This document shows positions 18,650 through 28,032 of a DNA stretch of 64,000 nt, piece after piece (positions within the stretch are counted from its first letter, which is position 1; each line of letters starts with the position of its first letter). The stretch is from JAUSPI01 sp964650385 (GTDB taxonomy: Bacteria; Desulfobacterota; Syntrophia; Syntrophales; JADFWA01): NCBI GenBank assembly GCA_964650385.1, contig CAZYTP010000004.1:1-64000 (forward strand), written 5' to 3'. The notes beneath the pieces are model-generated. The model searched no databases, was not told where the DNA came from, and saw only the letters and a program-made list of their open reading frames with translations. The position numbers and the translations under genes were made by a program.

Positions 18650-19330
18650 TTATCTGAAAACAGAGGTCTCTTTAATAACTTTCATCATCTCCTCAACAAC
18701 ATCTGTAATGCTCATATCTGTAGAATCAATAGCAATAGAATCTTTAGCAGGTTTAAGGGGTGCTATCTTTCTTTCACTATCCTGTCGGTCCCTGATTATC
18801 AAATCTCTTTTAACCTCTTCAAAGTTGGGATTTTCTCCCTTTACCGCCAGCTCTGTGAATCTCCTCCTGCTTCTCTCCTCAACATTTGCATTCAGGAAAA
18901 ACTTAAAGTCGGCATGGGGAAATACTACTGTCCCCATATCTCTACCCTCGGCAACAATCCCTCCATTTTTTCCTGCTTCCCTCTGTATAGAAAGTAGAGT
19001 CTTTCTGACAACGGGGACAGCGGAAATCTTCGAAGCAAGCATTCCAATGTCCTGGCCCCGGATTTTTTCGGTGACATCTTCGTTATCCACAATGATTCTA
19101 ATGACACTATTAATACTTTTCAGTGAGACATTAAATCCTGCACACAAGCCTGAAAGTCGCTTTTCGTCATCAGCAGGAATTTCTTCTTCTGCTACTTTGC
19201 AGGCAAAAGCCCTGTAAAGAGCACCGGTATCCAGATAAATATAGGAAAGCTTCCTGGCAAGAATTTTACTTACGGTGCTTTTACCTGTACCAGCGGGACC
19301 GTCTACAGTTATGATCAACTTTCCCCCCAT
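18650..19330 (-). CDS. cmk: Cytidylate kinase
   Basis: It phosphorylates CMP and dCMP. The 226 residues open with the P-loop VDGPAGTGKSTVS (about 9-21) and LDTGALYRA. They also carry GRDMGTVVFPHADFKFFL and the lid segment RRRFTEL, followed by RDRQDSERKIAPL, which are Cmk signatures. It is the first gene of the minus-strand cmk-rpsA group and faces lysS across a 480-base AT-rich spacer. Confidence 0.95.
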   Translation of the reverse strand: MGGKLIITVDGPAGTGKSTVSKILARKLSYIYLDTGALYRAFACKVAEEEIPADDEKRLSGLCAGFNVSLKSINSVIRIIVDNEDVTEKIRGQDIGMLASKISAVPVVRKTLLSIQREAGKNGGIVAEGRDMGTVVFPHADFKFFLNANVEERSRRRFTELAVKGENPNFEEVKRDLIIRDRQDSERKIAPLKPAKDSIAIDSTDMSITDVVEEMMKVIKETSVFR

Positions 19331-19810
19331 TTTTTGCTATAGTAAATCTCTTTGATTTTGAACAAATGTCGAAAAAAACCTCACCAAATTAGTTTATCAA
19401 AAAAATTATATTTAACTGAAAAATTATTTTATTTCAAGTATACAAAAAATAAAAAACCCTCATTTTTCATTAAGTAAAAATCTTTAAAATATGGCCTTTG
19501 AATGCTCAGGACATTTTTGACCATTCTATATCTTGAATTGTCCTTCAAACCATATTTCTCAAATGTCTCAAAGAGTAAACCAATTACGATGAATGAAGTC
19601 GTGGATGAATGTAAGAGGGAGTTCTTACAATAGTGCCGTCCTTTAATACTTCTTGACTAAAACGTCGAAAAAATATAGTTTCCTCAGAATTCATATTAAC
19701 TTTTTGTGAACTATCAGCCAGAATTGAGGATTCAGAAAAGAATCAAACTAAATGCACTTATGGGTTCTTTATTCCGATTCCTCTATCTTAATATTATATG
19801 GGTGTTTCTT
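19331..19810. other. Divergent intergenic region between cmk and lysS, no gene seen
   Basis: About 480 AT-rich bases separate the start of cmk from the chosen start of lysS. It must contain promoters for both directions, but I find no convincing -35/-10 pair, no riboswitch-like fold and no tRNA. A frame open from 19706 is only an N-terminal extension of lysS through a GTG and is not homologous to LysRS. Confidence 0.5.
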
Positions 19811-21334
19811 ATGGAAGACAGTGAACTTCTCAAGAAGAGAAAAGAAAAAATAGAATCGCTTAAAACCGATGGTATTGATCTGTATCCAGGTGGGATAGAA
19901 GTAACTGCCACCACGAAAACAATCATTACCCGCTTTGGTGATATGGATAAAGATACCCTTGAGCAGTTAGATGAGAGATTTATTATGGCCGGAAGGCTTA
20001 TGGCCGTCAGAAATTTTGGTAAGGCTACCTTTATCGATATCCAGGACAGAGAAGGGAGAATGCAGTCATATGTCAGAAAAGATACGGTGGGAGAAAAGGA
20101 CTTTTCTCTGTTTAGAAGACTTGATGTAGGAGATATTATTTCTGTCGCCGGGAAGGTCTTCAAGACAAGGACCGGAGAATTGACAATTGAAGCGGACGAG
20201 ATAAAGCTTTTATCAAAAGCGGTGAGACCTCTACCGGAGAAGTGGCATGGTCTTACCGATATCGAGATAAGATACCGTCAGCGACACCTTGACTTGATTG
20301 TTAATCCAAAAGTCAGGGAGACATTTTATATCAGGAGCCGCATTATTCAGTTAATCCGTCATTTTTTTGAAGAGAGAGATTTTCTTGAGGTTGAAACACC
20401 CATGATGCAGCCCATGGCCGGCGGTGCTATGGCGCGTCCATTTAAGACCTATCATAATACTCTCGGGATGGACTACTATCTCAGAATAGCACCTGAGCTC
20501 TATTTAAAACGCCTCGTTGTGGGAGGAATGGAGAGAGTCTACGAAATAAACAGAAGTTTCAGAAACGAAGGGGTATCAACCTTCCATAATCCTGAATTTA
20601 CAATGATGGAATTCTATCAGGCCTATGCGACCTATGAAGATATGATGGTTATGACGGAAGAGCTTATTTCCTATATTTCACAAAAACTTTTTGACACACT
20701 TACAATTAATTACCAGGGAACCCAAATAGATCTTACACCACCCTGGCAGCGGATAACCGTAAAGGAAGCCATTATAAAATACTGCAAGATCGAATCCGAT
20801 GTTCTCGAAGATGTCGGAAAGACCGTAGAGCTTGCAAGAAATTTAGGACTTCCGATTACTGGAAAAGAGCCACTTGGAAAAGTGGTTATGGAAATATTTG
20901 ACGAAGCTGTGGAGGAAAATTTAATTCAACCGACCTTTGTTACAAGTTATCCAATAGAGGTTTCTCCACTCTCGAAGAAAAGTGCTGGTAATCCGGGGTT
21001 TGTCGACCGCTTTGAGCTCTATATATGTGGTAAAGAGATCGCCAATGCCTTCTCGGAACTGAACGATCCCGTAGATCAACGAGAACGGTTTCTGATGCAG
21101 ATTGAGGCAAGAAAGGCGGGAGATGAAGAGGCCCACGAAATGGATGAGGATTATATTGAGGCACTGGAATACGGCATGCCTCCAACGGCGGGAGAAGGAA
21201 TAGGGATAGACAGGTTGATCATGCTGTTTACCGATTCTGCTTCCATCAGGGATGTTATCCTCTTCCCACATATGAGAAAAAAACAAAAAGACCTGACCCC
21301 GAGATTTGAAGGAGGAGTAAAAGCTGACGGTTGA
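19811..21334 (+). CDS. lysS: Lysyl-tRNA synthetase, class II
   Basis: It charges tRNA-Lys. The protein has 507 residues from the ATG at 19811. An OB-fold anticodon domain comes first (about residues 55-150). The class II core follows, with motif 1 (IRHFFEERDFLEVETPMM), motif 2 (FRNEGVSTFHNPEFTMMEFYQAY) and motif 3 (GEGIGIDRLIMLFT) near the end. The usual length is about 500, so the 35 extra residues of the longer frame from 19706 are not needed. It is followed after 26 bases by lolC/E and may head the whole envelope transcript. Confidence 0.95.
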   Translation: MEDSELLKKRKEKIESLKTDGIDLYPGGIEVTATTKTIITRFGDMDKDTLEQLDERFIMAGRLMAVRNFGKATFIDIQDREGRMQSYVRKDTVGEKDFSLFRRLDVGDIISVAGKVFKTRTGELTIEADEIKLLSKAVRPLPEKWHGLTDIEIRYRQRHLDLIVNPKVRETFYIRSRIIQLIRHFFEERDFLEVETPMMQPMAGGAMARPFKTYHNTLGMDYYLRIAPELYLKRLVVGGMERVYEINRSFRNEGVSTFHNPEFTMMEFYQAYATYEDMMVMTEELISYISQKLFDTLTINYQGTQIDLTPPWQRITVKEAIIKYCKIESDVLEDVGKTVELARNLGLPITGKEPLGKVVMEIFDEAVEENLIQPTFVTSYPIEVSPLSKKSAGNPGFVDRFELYICGKEIANAFSELNDPVDQRERFLMQIEARKAGDEEAHEMDEDYIEALEYGMPPTAGEGIGIDRLIMLFTDSASIRDVILFPHMRKKQKDLTPRFEGGVKADG

Positions 21335-21360
21335 TTGCTGACAGCTGAACGCTTGAAATT

Positions 21361-22638
21361 ATGTCCTATGAACTCTTCATCGGCCTGCGTTACCTCAGGG
21401 CAAAGAGGAAGCAGGCTTTTGTTTCAATCATCACATTCATCTCCATAGCCGGAATATTCCTCGGCGTTGCAGCACTGATTATTGTACTTGCAGTTATGAA
21501 TGGGTTTGAAACCGAACTCAGAAACAGGATATTGGGAGTTAATTCTCATATCGTCCTCATGGAGTATGGAAGCAGTATCAAGGAGTACAAAAAAGTAATG
21601 CGGCAGATCGGAGAGGTTGAGGGTGTCGTTGCGTCGACTCCCTTTATATACAGCCAGGCCATGTTAAAAAGGGGACAGAGCTTAAGTGGTGTGGTCCTGA
21701 GAGGATTATCAACTGAGAGTGCAAAGAAAGTAATAAATTTAGGAAAGATGAAAAAGGGGAGTGTTGATTATCTCTCCGAGAAGGGGAGAAAAACGATTCA
21801 GCTCAAAGCTGATGTTGCTTCATTTCCGGGAATTGTTATCGGAAAAGAGTTGGCGAGAAACTTGGGAGTAATTCTTTTTGACACGGTGAGCGTTCTCTCT
21901 CCTATGGGTGTTGCCACCCCTATGGGGTTGGTTCCAAGGATGAAAAAATTTCTCGTCGTCGGGATTTTCGATTCCGGGTTTTATGAATATGATTCATCAC
22001 TTGCTTTTTTGTCACTGAAGGAATGCCAGAAATTCCTCAATATGGACGATATTGTAACTGGAATAGAGATCAAGGTGGCTGATATTTATAAGGCGAAGGA
22101 GATTGCAGAGTCAATCGAGAACAAGCTGGGCCATCCGTACTGGGCCAGGAACTGGATGCAGATGAATAAAAACCTCTTCTCTGCACTGAAACTGGAAAAG
22201 AGGGTTATGTTTATTATACTGAGCCTGATTGTTCTCGTGGCAGCCTTTAATATAATATGTACCTTGATAATGGTTGTTATGGGAAAAAACAGAGACATCG
22301 CTATACTGAAATCGATGGGTGCAACCGCGAAGGGCATCATGAAAATATTTATACTTCAGGGAGTTATAATCGGTGCAATCGGCACCATACTCGGCAGTAT
22401 CTTCGGTCTTACTGTCGCCCTCAACCTGGAAAAGATATCTTTATATATTGAAAAACTCTTCGGATTCAGGATATTGCCGCAAGATGTATATTACCTGAGT
22501 GAACTTCCATCCCAGGTGAATTACGGAGATGTCTTAATTATTGTCGTAGGAACCATGCTCATATGTTTTCTGTCGACGATTTATCCGTCCTTGAGAGCCT
22601 CCAGGCTGGATCCAACCGAGGCGCTTAGATATGAATAA
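21361..22638 (+). CDS. lolC: Lipoprotein-releasing ABC transporter permease LolC/LolE
   Basis: The inner-membrane subunit that extracts outer-membrane lipoproteins for transfer to LolA. The 425 residues begin with YELFIGLRYLRAKRKQAFVSIITFISIAGI, the standard LolC/E start with a cytoplasmic elbow and the first membrane helix. A large periplasmic domain (about 50-270) and three C-terminal helices (about 280-415) follow, and the protein ends SLRASRLDPTEALRYE. Only one permease gene is present, so it probably works as a homodimer (LolF-like in function). lolD follows after 120 bases. Confidence 0.92.
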   Translation: MSYELFIGLRYLRAKRKQAFVSIITFISIAGIFLGVAALIIVLAVMNGFETELRNRILGVNSHIVLMEYGSSIKEYKKVMRQIGEVEGVVASTPFIYSQAMLKRGQSLSGVVLRGLSTESAKKVINLGKMKKGSVDYLSEKGRKTIQLKADVASFPGIVIGKELARNLGVILFDTVSVLSPMGVATPMGLVPRMKKFLVVGIFDSGFYEYDSSLAFLSLKECQKFLNMDDIVTGIEIKVADIYKAKEIAESIENKLGHPYWARNWMQMNKNLFSALKLEKRVMFIILSLIVLVAAFNIICTLIMVVMGKNRDIAILKSMGATAKGIMKIFILQGVIIGAIGTILGSIFGLTVALNLEKISLYIEKLFGFRILPQDVYYLSELPSQVNYGDVLIIVVGTMLICFLSTIYPSLRASRLDPTEALRYE

Positions 22639-22758
22639 TAGAGGCACAAAGAAAAAAGAAGGTGATATTTTTTTGTGTCTCTATTACAAACATAAAAACA
22701 AACTAAAGTCTTTGCGTAAAAATGAAGGATTTTCTCTTAATTCCCGAAATGGATAACA

Positions 22759-23430
22759 ATGATAAAAATCAACAATCTAACAAAAACCTTTATCAAGGAT
22801 GGCAATAAGATTGAGGTATTAAAAGGATTGGATCTTGAAATTGCCAGAGGTGAATCCCTGGCAATTCTTGGTGCTTCCGGTGCGGGGAAAAGTACTTTCC
22901 TTCATATACTGGGAACACTTGATCAACCTACTTCCGGGACAATGTCTTTCGATGATGTGAATGTTTTCAACTGGAATGAAAAAAAACTTGCTGAATTCAG
23001 AAACAGAAAGATAGGTTTTGTTTTTCAATTCCATTATCTTCTGCCGGAGTTCAGCAGCCTGGAAAATGTGATGATGCCGGCATTGATAAATAACGTCTCG
23101 AGAGAGAAAGCAAGAGAAAGGGCCGAGATTATCTTGAATGAAGTGGGACTTGATGATAGGATGACTCACAAGCCGGGGGAACTTTCCGGAGGAGAACAAC
23201 AAAGGGTTGCCGTGGCAAGAGCACTGATGATGGAACCTGAGATTATACTTGCCGATGAACCGACAGGAAACCTTGACACGGAAACCGGAAAGAAAGTAGA
23301 AGACATTCTGATAAATCTGAACAAAACAAAAAATATTACCCTCGTTGCAGTTACTCATAACAGACTGTTGGCCAACCGTATGTCCAGTGTCACAGGCCTG
23401 CGAGACGGAAAGCTTTATGCCAGTGAATAA
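22759..23430 (+). CDS. lolD: Lipoprotein-releasing ABC transporter ATPase LolD
   Basis: The ATPase that powers lipoprotein release. The 223 residues have Walker A GASGAGKST (about 36-44), a Q-loop in GFVFQFHYLLPEFSSLENVMMP, signature LSGGEQQRVAVARAL and Walker B IILADEPTGNLD, then the H-loop VTHN. VFQFHxLLPEF is typical of LolD. Its last bases overlap the start chosen for bamA, so translation is probably coupled. Confidence 0.93.
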   Translation: MIKINNLTKTFIKDGNKIEVLKGLDLEIARGESLAILGASGAGKSTFLHILGTLDQPTSGTMSFDDVNVFNWNEKKLAEFRNRKIGFVFQFHYLLPEFSSLENVMMPALINNVSREKARERAEIILNEVGLDDRMTHKPGELSGGEQQRVAVARALMMEPEIILADEPTGNLDTETGKKVEDILINLNKTKNITLVAVTHNRLLANRMSSVTGLRDGKLYASE

Positions 23431-26074
23431 TAAGACAATTTTTACATTCCAGGGAATCCTCTTTGTTCTGATATTACTACTGCTTTTGAGCCCGCAAAAT
23501 CTCAGGGCACAAGATCTGAAAAAAATCGCTATCTTTCCTTTTGATATTAATGCCAAGAAAGAGAAGAATTACCTTCAGGATAAGATATACAGCGGCATCT
23601 CTACGGAACTAACGAAAGCTGGGTATGTTCAGGTAATCAAAAAAAATACCTTCTCAAAAATGATCAGTGGGAAACGGGTAGACGAAAAATTGGCCGGCAG
23701 AGTGGGAAGAGATATAGGCGCCGACTTTGTAATAATTGGAAGTCTCTCCATGATGGGAGAGTTTATAAGTGTTGATGCTAAAATTGTAAATATCAAAGAC
23801 AAAAAGGTGTCACAGAGTTTCTTTGTTCAGGGTACCGGTATTAAAAGTATTGGCAATCTTTCTGCCCAGTTGACGGGAAAAATATTTTTGGAAACATCGC
23901 GTGAACAGAAGATAGCAGAAATAATATTCACAGGTAATAAGAGGATAGAGGACAGTGCGGTGTACAACGTCCTGAAAATCGCTAAAGGAAACATTTTTTC
24001 AGAAAGATTACTCTCCTCTGACATCAAGGCTATTTACGGGATGGGCTATTTTGGCGATATAACGGTAGATGTTACAGACAGCCCGGAGGGGAAGGTCATT
24101 ACATTTGCCTTAGAGGAAAAACCCCTGATAACCGATATCGAAATTAAGGGAAACGATGCGATAGAAACTGAGGAAATAGAAGGGGTATTAACGGTCAAAC
24201 CACGTCAGATTCTGAATCTGGACAGGGTGAAAGCAGATGCAGAAAAGATCAAAACCCTTTATGACAATAAGGGATATTTCAACGCAGAGGTAAGTTACAA
24301 AGCGGAGAAAGAAGAAGATAAAAATATAGTTATTATTTTTAACGTAGCAGAGAATGAGAGGCTATATATAAAGAGCCTTATCTTTGAGGGAAATAAGGCA
24401 TACAGTGATAAAGAACTGAAGGATATGATGGATACCTCTGAATGGGGCATATTCCATTTTCTTACCGACTCAGGTATTCTCAAGGAGGACAGATTAAAAC
24501 AGGATATAAATAAGCTGAATGCCTTCTATCTCAATAACGGTTATATTAACGCAAAAATCGGTGAGCCGGAGATTACACATGACAAAGAATGGGTCTATGT
24601 AAAGATACCCTTGTCAGAGGGCAAGCAGTTTATGGTGGGAACTGTGGAGATTACAGGCGACATCCTTTCCGTTCCTCGTGTCGAGCTCATAGGAAAACTG
24701 AAAATCAACAAAAAAGACTACTATGACAGGGAATCGGTAATCATGGATATAGATTATCTCACCGTGACGAGCAACAACGACGGCTATGCCTATGCCAATG
24801 TGACACCACGTACCATACCTCGTGAAAAAGACCAGAAAGTGAATATCGTTTATAATATCAAAAAGGGCAATCAGGTATACTTCAACAGGATATCCATTAG
24901 TGGTAACACAAAGACGAGAGACAAGGTTATCAGGAGACAGCTTGCGTTTGTAGAGGGAGATCTGTATAGTAGTAGTAAATTGAAGACGAGCTATATGAAA
25001 CTCAACCGGATTCGATACTTTGAGGAGATTGATTTTCAAACGGTAAAAGGGCCTGATGAAGACCTGACAGATATAAATATTCACGTCAAAGAGAAACCTA
25101 CCGGGATGTTCAGCATTGGCGCCGGATACAGTGCCCAGGAACAGGCAGTCTTAATGGGTCAGGTATCACAACAAAATCTCTTCGGAAGAGGACAGACCCT
25201 GAGTCTCTCTGCCCAGCTGGGATCAAATACAACCAACTATGAACTTTCCTTTATCGAACCCTGGCTCTTTGATATGCCTCTTTGGAGTAAGTGGGAGATA
25301 TGGGATACCGAGAGAGAATACGACAGTTATGATGTGAGCACACAGGGCTTTGGAACTACACTCGGCTACCCGCTCTGGGAATACGTAACGGGTTACCTCG
25401 GATACAGACTTTCGACAAATAACGTAAGAAATGTAGAAGCGGGTGCATCCACCTATATCAAGGAACAGGAAGGAAATATTACAGAAAGCAGTCTTACAGG
25501 TACACTTGCAAGGGATACCACGGATGATTATATGTTTCCGACCCGGGGATCTAAAAACACAATCTCCACAGAGTACAGCGGCGGGTTGCTTCAGGGAGAC
25601 ACCGATTTTACGAAATATACAGGAAGTTCTACCTGGTTTTTCCCGCTTCCGATGGATACTGTATTCGGTATCCGCGGGCGTGCGGGATTCCTGCATAAGA
25701 ACGGGGACAAAAAAATACCCATATATAACCGTTTTTACTTAGGGGGGATAAACTCTCTTAGAGGACTCAGAGATGTAGGTCCCACCGATCCCGCGACAGG
25801 TGATGTCATCGGGGGAGAAACGATGGCCTGTTTCAATCTGGATTTTATATTTCCTCTTGTCAAGAACGCCGGTATGAAAGGGGTAATATTTTTTGACACA
25901 GGAAATACCTGGGAAAGCGGTTATGATCTGGGAGATATGAGAAAGACCGCAGGGGCGGGTGTCCGCTGGTATTCACCCATAGGACCATTGAGGCTGGAAT
26001 GGGGTCATGTCCTTGATCGGAAGGGCGATGAGGCCGCAAGCAGGTGGGAATTTACCATTGGTATGTTTATGTAA
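23417..26074 (+). CDS. bamA: BamA outer-membrane assembly protein with an extra N-terminal domain
   Basis: The core of the beta-barrel assembly machine. From the ATG at 23417 the protein has 885 residues. A signal peptide (about 1-31, ending LRAQ) comes first. Next is a domain of about 130 residues (KKIAIFPFDINAKKE... ADFVIIGSLSMMGEFISVDAKIVN) that resembles CsgG/LpoB-type lipoprotein-assembly folds. POTRA repeats run from about 165 to 500, starting KIAEIIFTGNKRIEDSAV, and a 16-strand barrel forms the C-terminal half (FYLGGINSLRGLRD; GPLRLEWGHVLD). The last residues are WEFTIGMFM, so the usual terminal aromatic is the second-last residue. The start overlaps lolD by 14 bases. Confidence 0.93.
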   Translation: MPVNNKTIFTFQGILFVLILLLLLSPQNLRAQDLKKIAIFPFDINAKKEKNYLQDKIYSGISTELTKAGYVQVIKKNTFSKMISGKRVDEKLAGRVGRDIGADFVIIGSLSMMGEFISVDAKIVNIKDKKVSQSFFVQGTGIKSIGNLSAQLTGKIFLETSREQKIAEIIFTGNKRIEDSAVYNVLKIAKGNIFSERLLSSDIKAIYGMGYFGDITVDVTDSPEGKVITFALEEKPLITDIEIKGNDAIETEEIEGVLTVKPRQILNLDRVKADAEKIKTLYDNKGYFNAEVSYKAEKEEDKNIVIIFNVAENERLYIKSLIFEGNKAYSDKELKDMMDTSEWGIFHFLTDSGILKEDRLKQDINKLNAFYLNNGYINAKIGEPEITHDKEWVYVKIPLSEGKQFMVGTVEITGDILSVPRVELIGKLKINKKDYYDRESVIMDIDYLTVTSNNDGYAYANVTPRTIPREKDQKVNIVYNIKKGNQVYFNRISISGNTKTRDKVIRRQLAFVEGDLYSSSKLKTSYMKLNRIRYFEEIDFQTVKGPDEDLTDINIHVKEKPTGMFSIGAGYSAQEQAVLMGQVSQQNLFGRGQTLSLSAQLGSNTTNYELSFIEPWLFDMPLWSKWEIWDTEREYDSYDVSTQGFGTTLGYPLWEYVTGYLGYRLSTNNVRNVEAGASTYIKEQEGNITESSLTGTLARDTTDDYMFPTRGSKNTISTEYSGGLLQGDTDFTKYTGSSTWFFPLPMDTVFGIRGRAGFLHKNGDKKIPIYNRFYLGGINSLRGLRDVGPTDPATGDVIGGETMACFNLDFIFPLVKNAGMKGVIFFDTGNTWESGYDLGDMRKTAGAGVRWYSPIGPLRLEWGHVLDRKGDEAASRWEFTIGMFM

Positions 26075-26164
26075 TAAGAGCATTCAACTGTTAGTAAAAA
26101 CAAAGGATTAAACGAAACACACTGACATTAGCAGGAAATTTTAGATAAGAGGGGGGAACGTTAT

Positions 26165-26701
26165 ATGAAAAAATCAGGTCTTTTGGTTTTAACTTTTTTT
26201 GTTGTATTATCACTTGTTATATCCGGCTCCTATGCTATTGCGGATGATAAGATTGGTTTTGTCGATGTGAGGGGGGTAATGATCCGATCGGAAGCTGGAA
26301 AGAATGCTACAAAGGAGTTTGGAAAAGTATTTGAAAAGAACAAGGCAAAGATACAGAAAGAAGAAGCTAAGCTTAAAAAACTAAAGGAAGAGCTGGAAAA
26401 ACAGCGTCTGATACTGAAGCCGGAGACTGTAAAAGAGAAAGAGATCTCTTACCAGACAGAATTCAGGGATTACCAGAGATTGGTTAAGGATTCCAATGAA
26501 GAGTTGCAACTCAGAGACCAGGCGCTTTCCAGGGAACTTATCCCTGAAATATTAAAGGTTGTAAATACAATCGGTGAAAAAGAAAAATATACTATTATAC
26601 TGGATGTAAACACCCAGGGTGTTGCATATCTCTCCAAGAAAAATGATATAACCGACAAAGTAACAAAAGAATTTGACAGGGCCTATAAGGATAAGAAGTA
26701 G
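26165..26701 (+). CDS. skp: OmpH/Skp-like periplasmic chaperone
   Basis: It holds unfolded outer-membrane proteins on the way to BamA. The 178 residues begin with a signal peptide (KKSGLLVLTFFVVLSLVISGSYA, cleavage near 25). A short strand (KIGFVDVRGVMIRSEAGK) then leads into long charged coiled coils (about 55-120), with a closing strand (IILDVNTQGVAYLSKKNDIT). The family usually has 160-180 residues. AGGGGGGA precedes the start. The order bamA-skp-lpxD is conserved widely in proteobacteria. Confidence 0.9.
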   Translation: MKKSGLLVLTFFVVLSLVISGSYAIADDKIGFVDVRGVMIRSEAGKNATKEFGKVFEKNKAKIQKEEAKLKKLKEELEKQRLILKPETVKEKEISYQTEFRDYQRLVKDSNEELQLRDQALSRELIPEILKVVNTIGEKEKYTIILDVNTQGVAYLSKKNDITDKVTKEFDRAYKDKK

Positions 26702-26986
26702 TTATCAGGTACAGAGTACCAAAGGCACATAGGTACAAAGGATAAAAAAATTGCAGAACCATTTTGGGTATGCTGTTGTTGCCCGGCTAAAAATCTAAAA
26801 CTCGTGCTAATGCACTCAAAAAGTTAGATTTTCTTAACGCCGGTCACTATCAGCATCTTTTTCCCAAGATACTTAAATTTGCTTCGAAAAGACTTTTTGC
26901 GAATTTGTCATCTTTAGACCTTTGAGAAACTGAAAAATATGGTTTTGAGGGCGAATTGCGATTTTTTGATAGATAGGTAAAATTTA
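26702..26986. repeat. Repeat-containing spacer between skp and lpxD
   Basis: This 285-base spacer holds no gene. An imperfect inverted pair, AAAATCTAAAACT (about 26789-26801) and AGTTAGATTTT (about 26821-26831), could form a hairpin. GACTTTTTGCGAA at 26891-26903 is a solitary copy of the end motif seen in the repeats at 3551 and 44900. The lack of fabZ in or near this spacer is notable, since lpxD and lpxA often flank it. Confidence 0.5.
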
Positions 26987-28018
26987 ATGGAGAAAAAATT
27001 AAGTGAAATAGCTGGAATTTTAGGCGGTACGGTTGTTGGGGATGGCAATGTTGTTATTCATGACATCAAGAGTATCGATGAGGCCGGGGAAGGTGACCTT
27101 ACATTCATCGCAAACCCTAAATATCGTAAAAAACTTGAAACAACGAGTGCCTCTGCTGTCCTGGTTTCTGCCGAAATAGAAGATTCAAGCAAAAACCGCT
27201 TAATTGTCAAGGATCCCTATGCATCCATGGCAAAAATCCTTGGTATTTATTACCCTGAAAAGCAAGACGATGTAACGATCAGCGAAGATGCCTTCATAGC
27301 GGATGGGGCGGAAATAGCAGAAGACGTAACCGTCTATCCCGGTGTTTACATAGGTAGCGGTGCTCAGATCAGAAGTGGAGTTATCCTTTACCCGGGCGTA
27401 TTTGTGGGCAATGACGTAATAATAGGTGAAGACTCGATTCTTTATCCCAATGTTACCGTTTACAGAAAATGCATAATAGGTAAAAGGGTGATTCTCCATG
27501 CCGGGATGGTCGTAGGAAGTGATGGATTCGGTTTTGCCAATCCGGGGGTGGAGAATCTGAAAGTGCCTCAGGTAGGATTTGTCCAGATAGATGATGATGT
27601 TGAAATAGGGGCTAATACCACGATAGACCGGGGAACACTTGAGAAAACCTGGATAAAGAAGGGGGTTAAGATCGACAATCTGGTTCAGATTGCCCATAAC
27701 GTTGTGATCGGTGAAAACTCCGTAATTGTTGCGCAGGTAGGAATATCCGGCAGTACAAGATTGGGGAAAAGTGTAATACTTGGAGGTCAGGCAGGCCTGG
27801 TTGGGCATCTCGATATAGGCGACAATGTCATGGTTGGCGCGCAGTCGGGTGTTCCCGAAGATATCCCGCCAAACCAGGTGGTATCAGGATCTCCCCACAT
27901 GCCACATCGCAAATGGTTACGTGTGCAGGCACATCTTTCTCAATTGCCTGAAATGAGAACAACGGTGATCTCTCTTCAGAAGAGGATTGAAGAACTGGAA
28001 AAGAAAATAAAAGGATAG
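26987..28018 (+). CDS. lpxD: LpxD: UDP-3-O-acyl-glucosamine N-acyltransferase
   Basis: It adds the second hydroxyacyl chain in lipid A synthesis, with acyl-ACP as donor. The 343 residues have the uridine-binding N-terminal domain (SIDEAGEGDLTFIANPKY near 29-46). A left-handed beta helix of hexapeptide repeats follows (about 100-285), and a C-terminal helix ends in ELEKKIKG. The catalytic His is expected in LVQIAHNVVIGENS (about residue 240). The usual length is about 340. It is 14 bases upstream of lpxA and tightly linked to it. Confidence 0.95.
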   Translation: MEKKLSEIAGILGGTVVGDGNVVIHDIKSIDEAGEGDLTFIANPKYRKKLETTSASAVLVSAEIEDSSKNRLIVKDPYASMAKILGIYYPEKQDDVTISEDAFIADGAEIAEDVTVYPGVYIGSGAQIRSGVILYPGVFVGNDVIIGEDSILYPNVTVYRKCIIGKRVILHAGMVVGSDGFGFANPGVENLKVPQVGFVQIDDDVEIGANTTIDRGTLEKTWIKKGVKIDNLVQIAHNVVIGENSVIVAQVGISGSTRLGKSVILGGQAGLVGHLDIGDNVMVGAQSGVPEDIPPNQVVSGSPHMPHRKWLRVQAHLSQLPEMRTTVISLQKRIEELEKKIKG

Positions 28019-28032
28019 GACTAAAGAGAAAA

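Noticed and set aside
19706..19810. 35-residue N-terminal extension of LysS
   Set aside because: Starts at a GTG, is not related to LysRS, and the internal ATG gives the normal length.
22819..23556. 245-residue minus-strand frame
   Set aside because: Antisense to lolD and the start of bamA; no domain.
27200..27808. 202-residue minus-strand frame
   Set aside because: Antisense to the hexapeptide repeats of lpxD, which create long open frames on the other strand.
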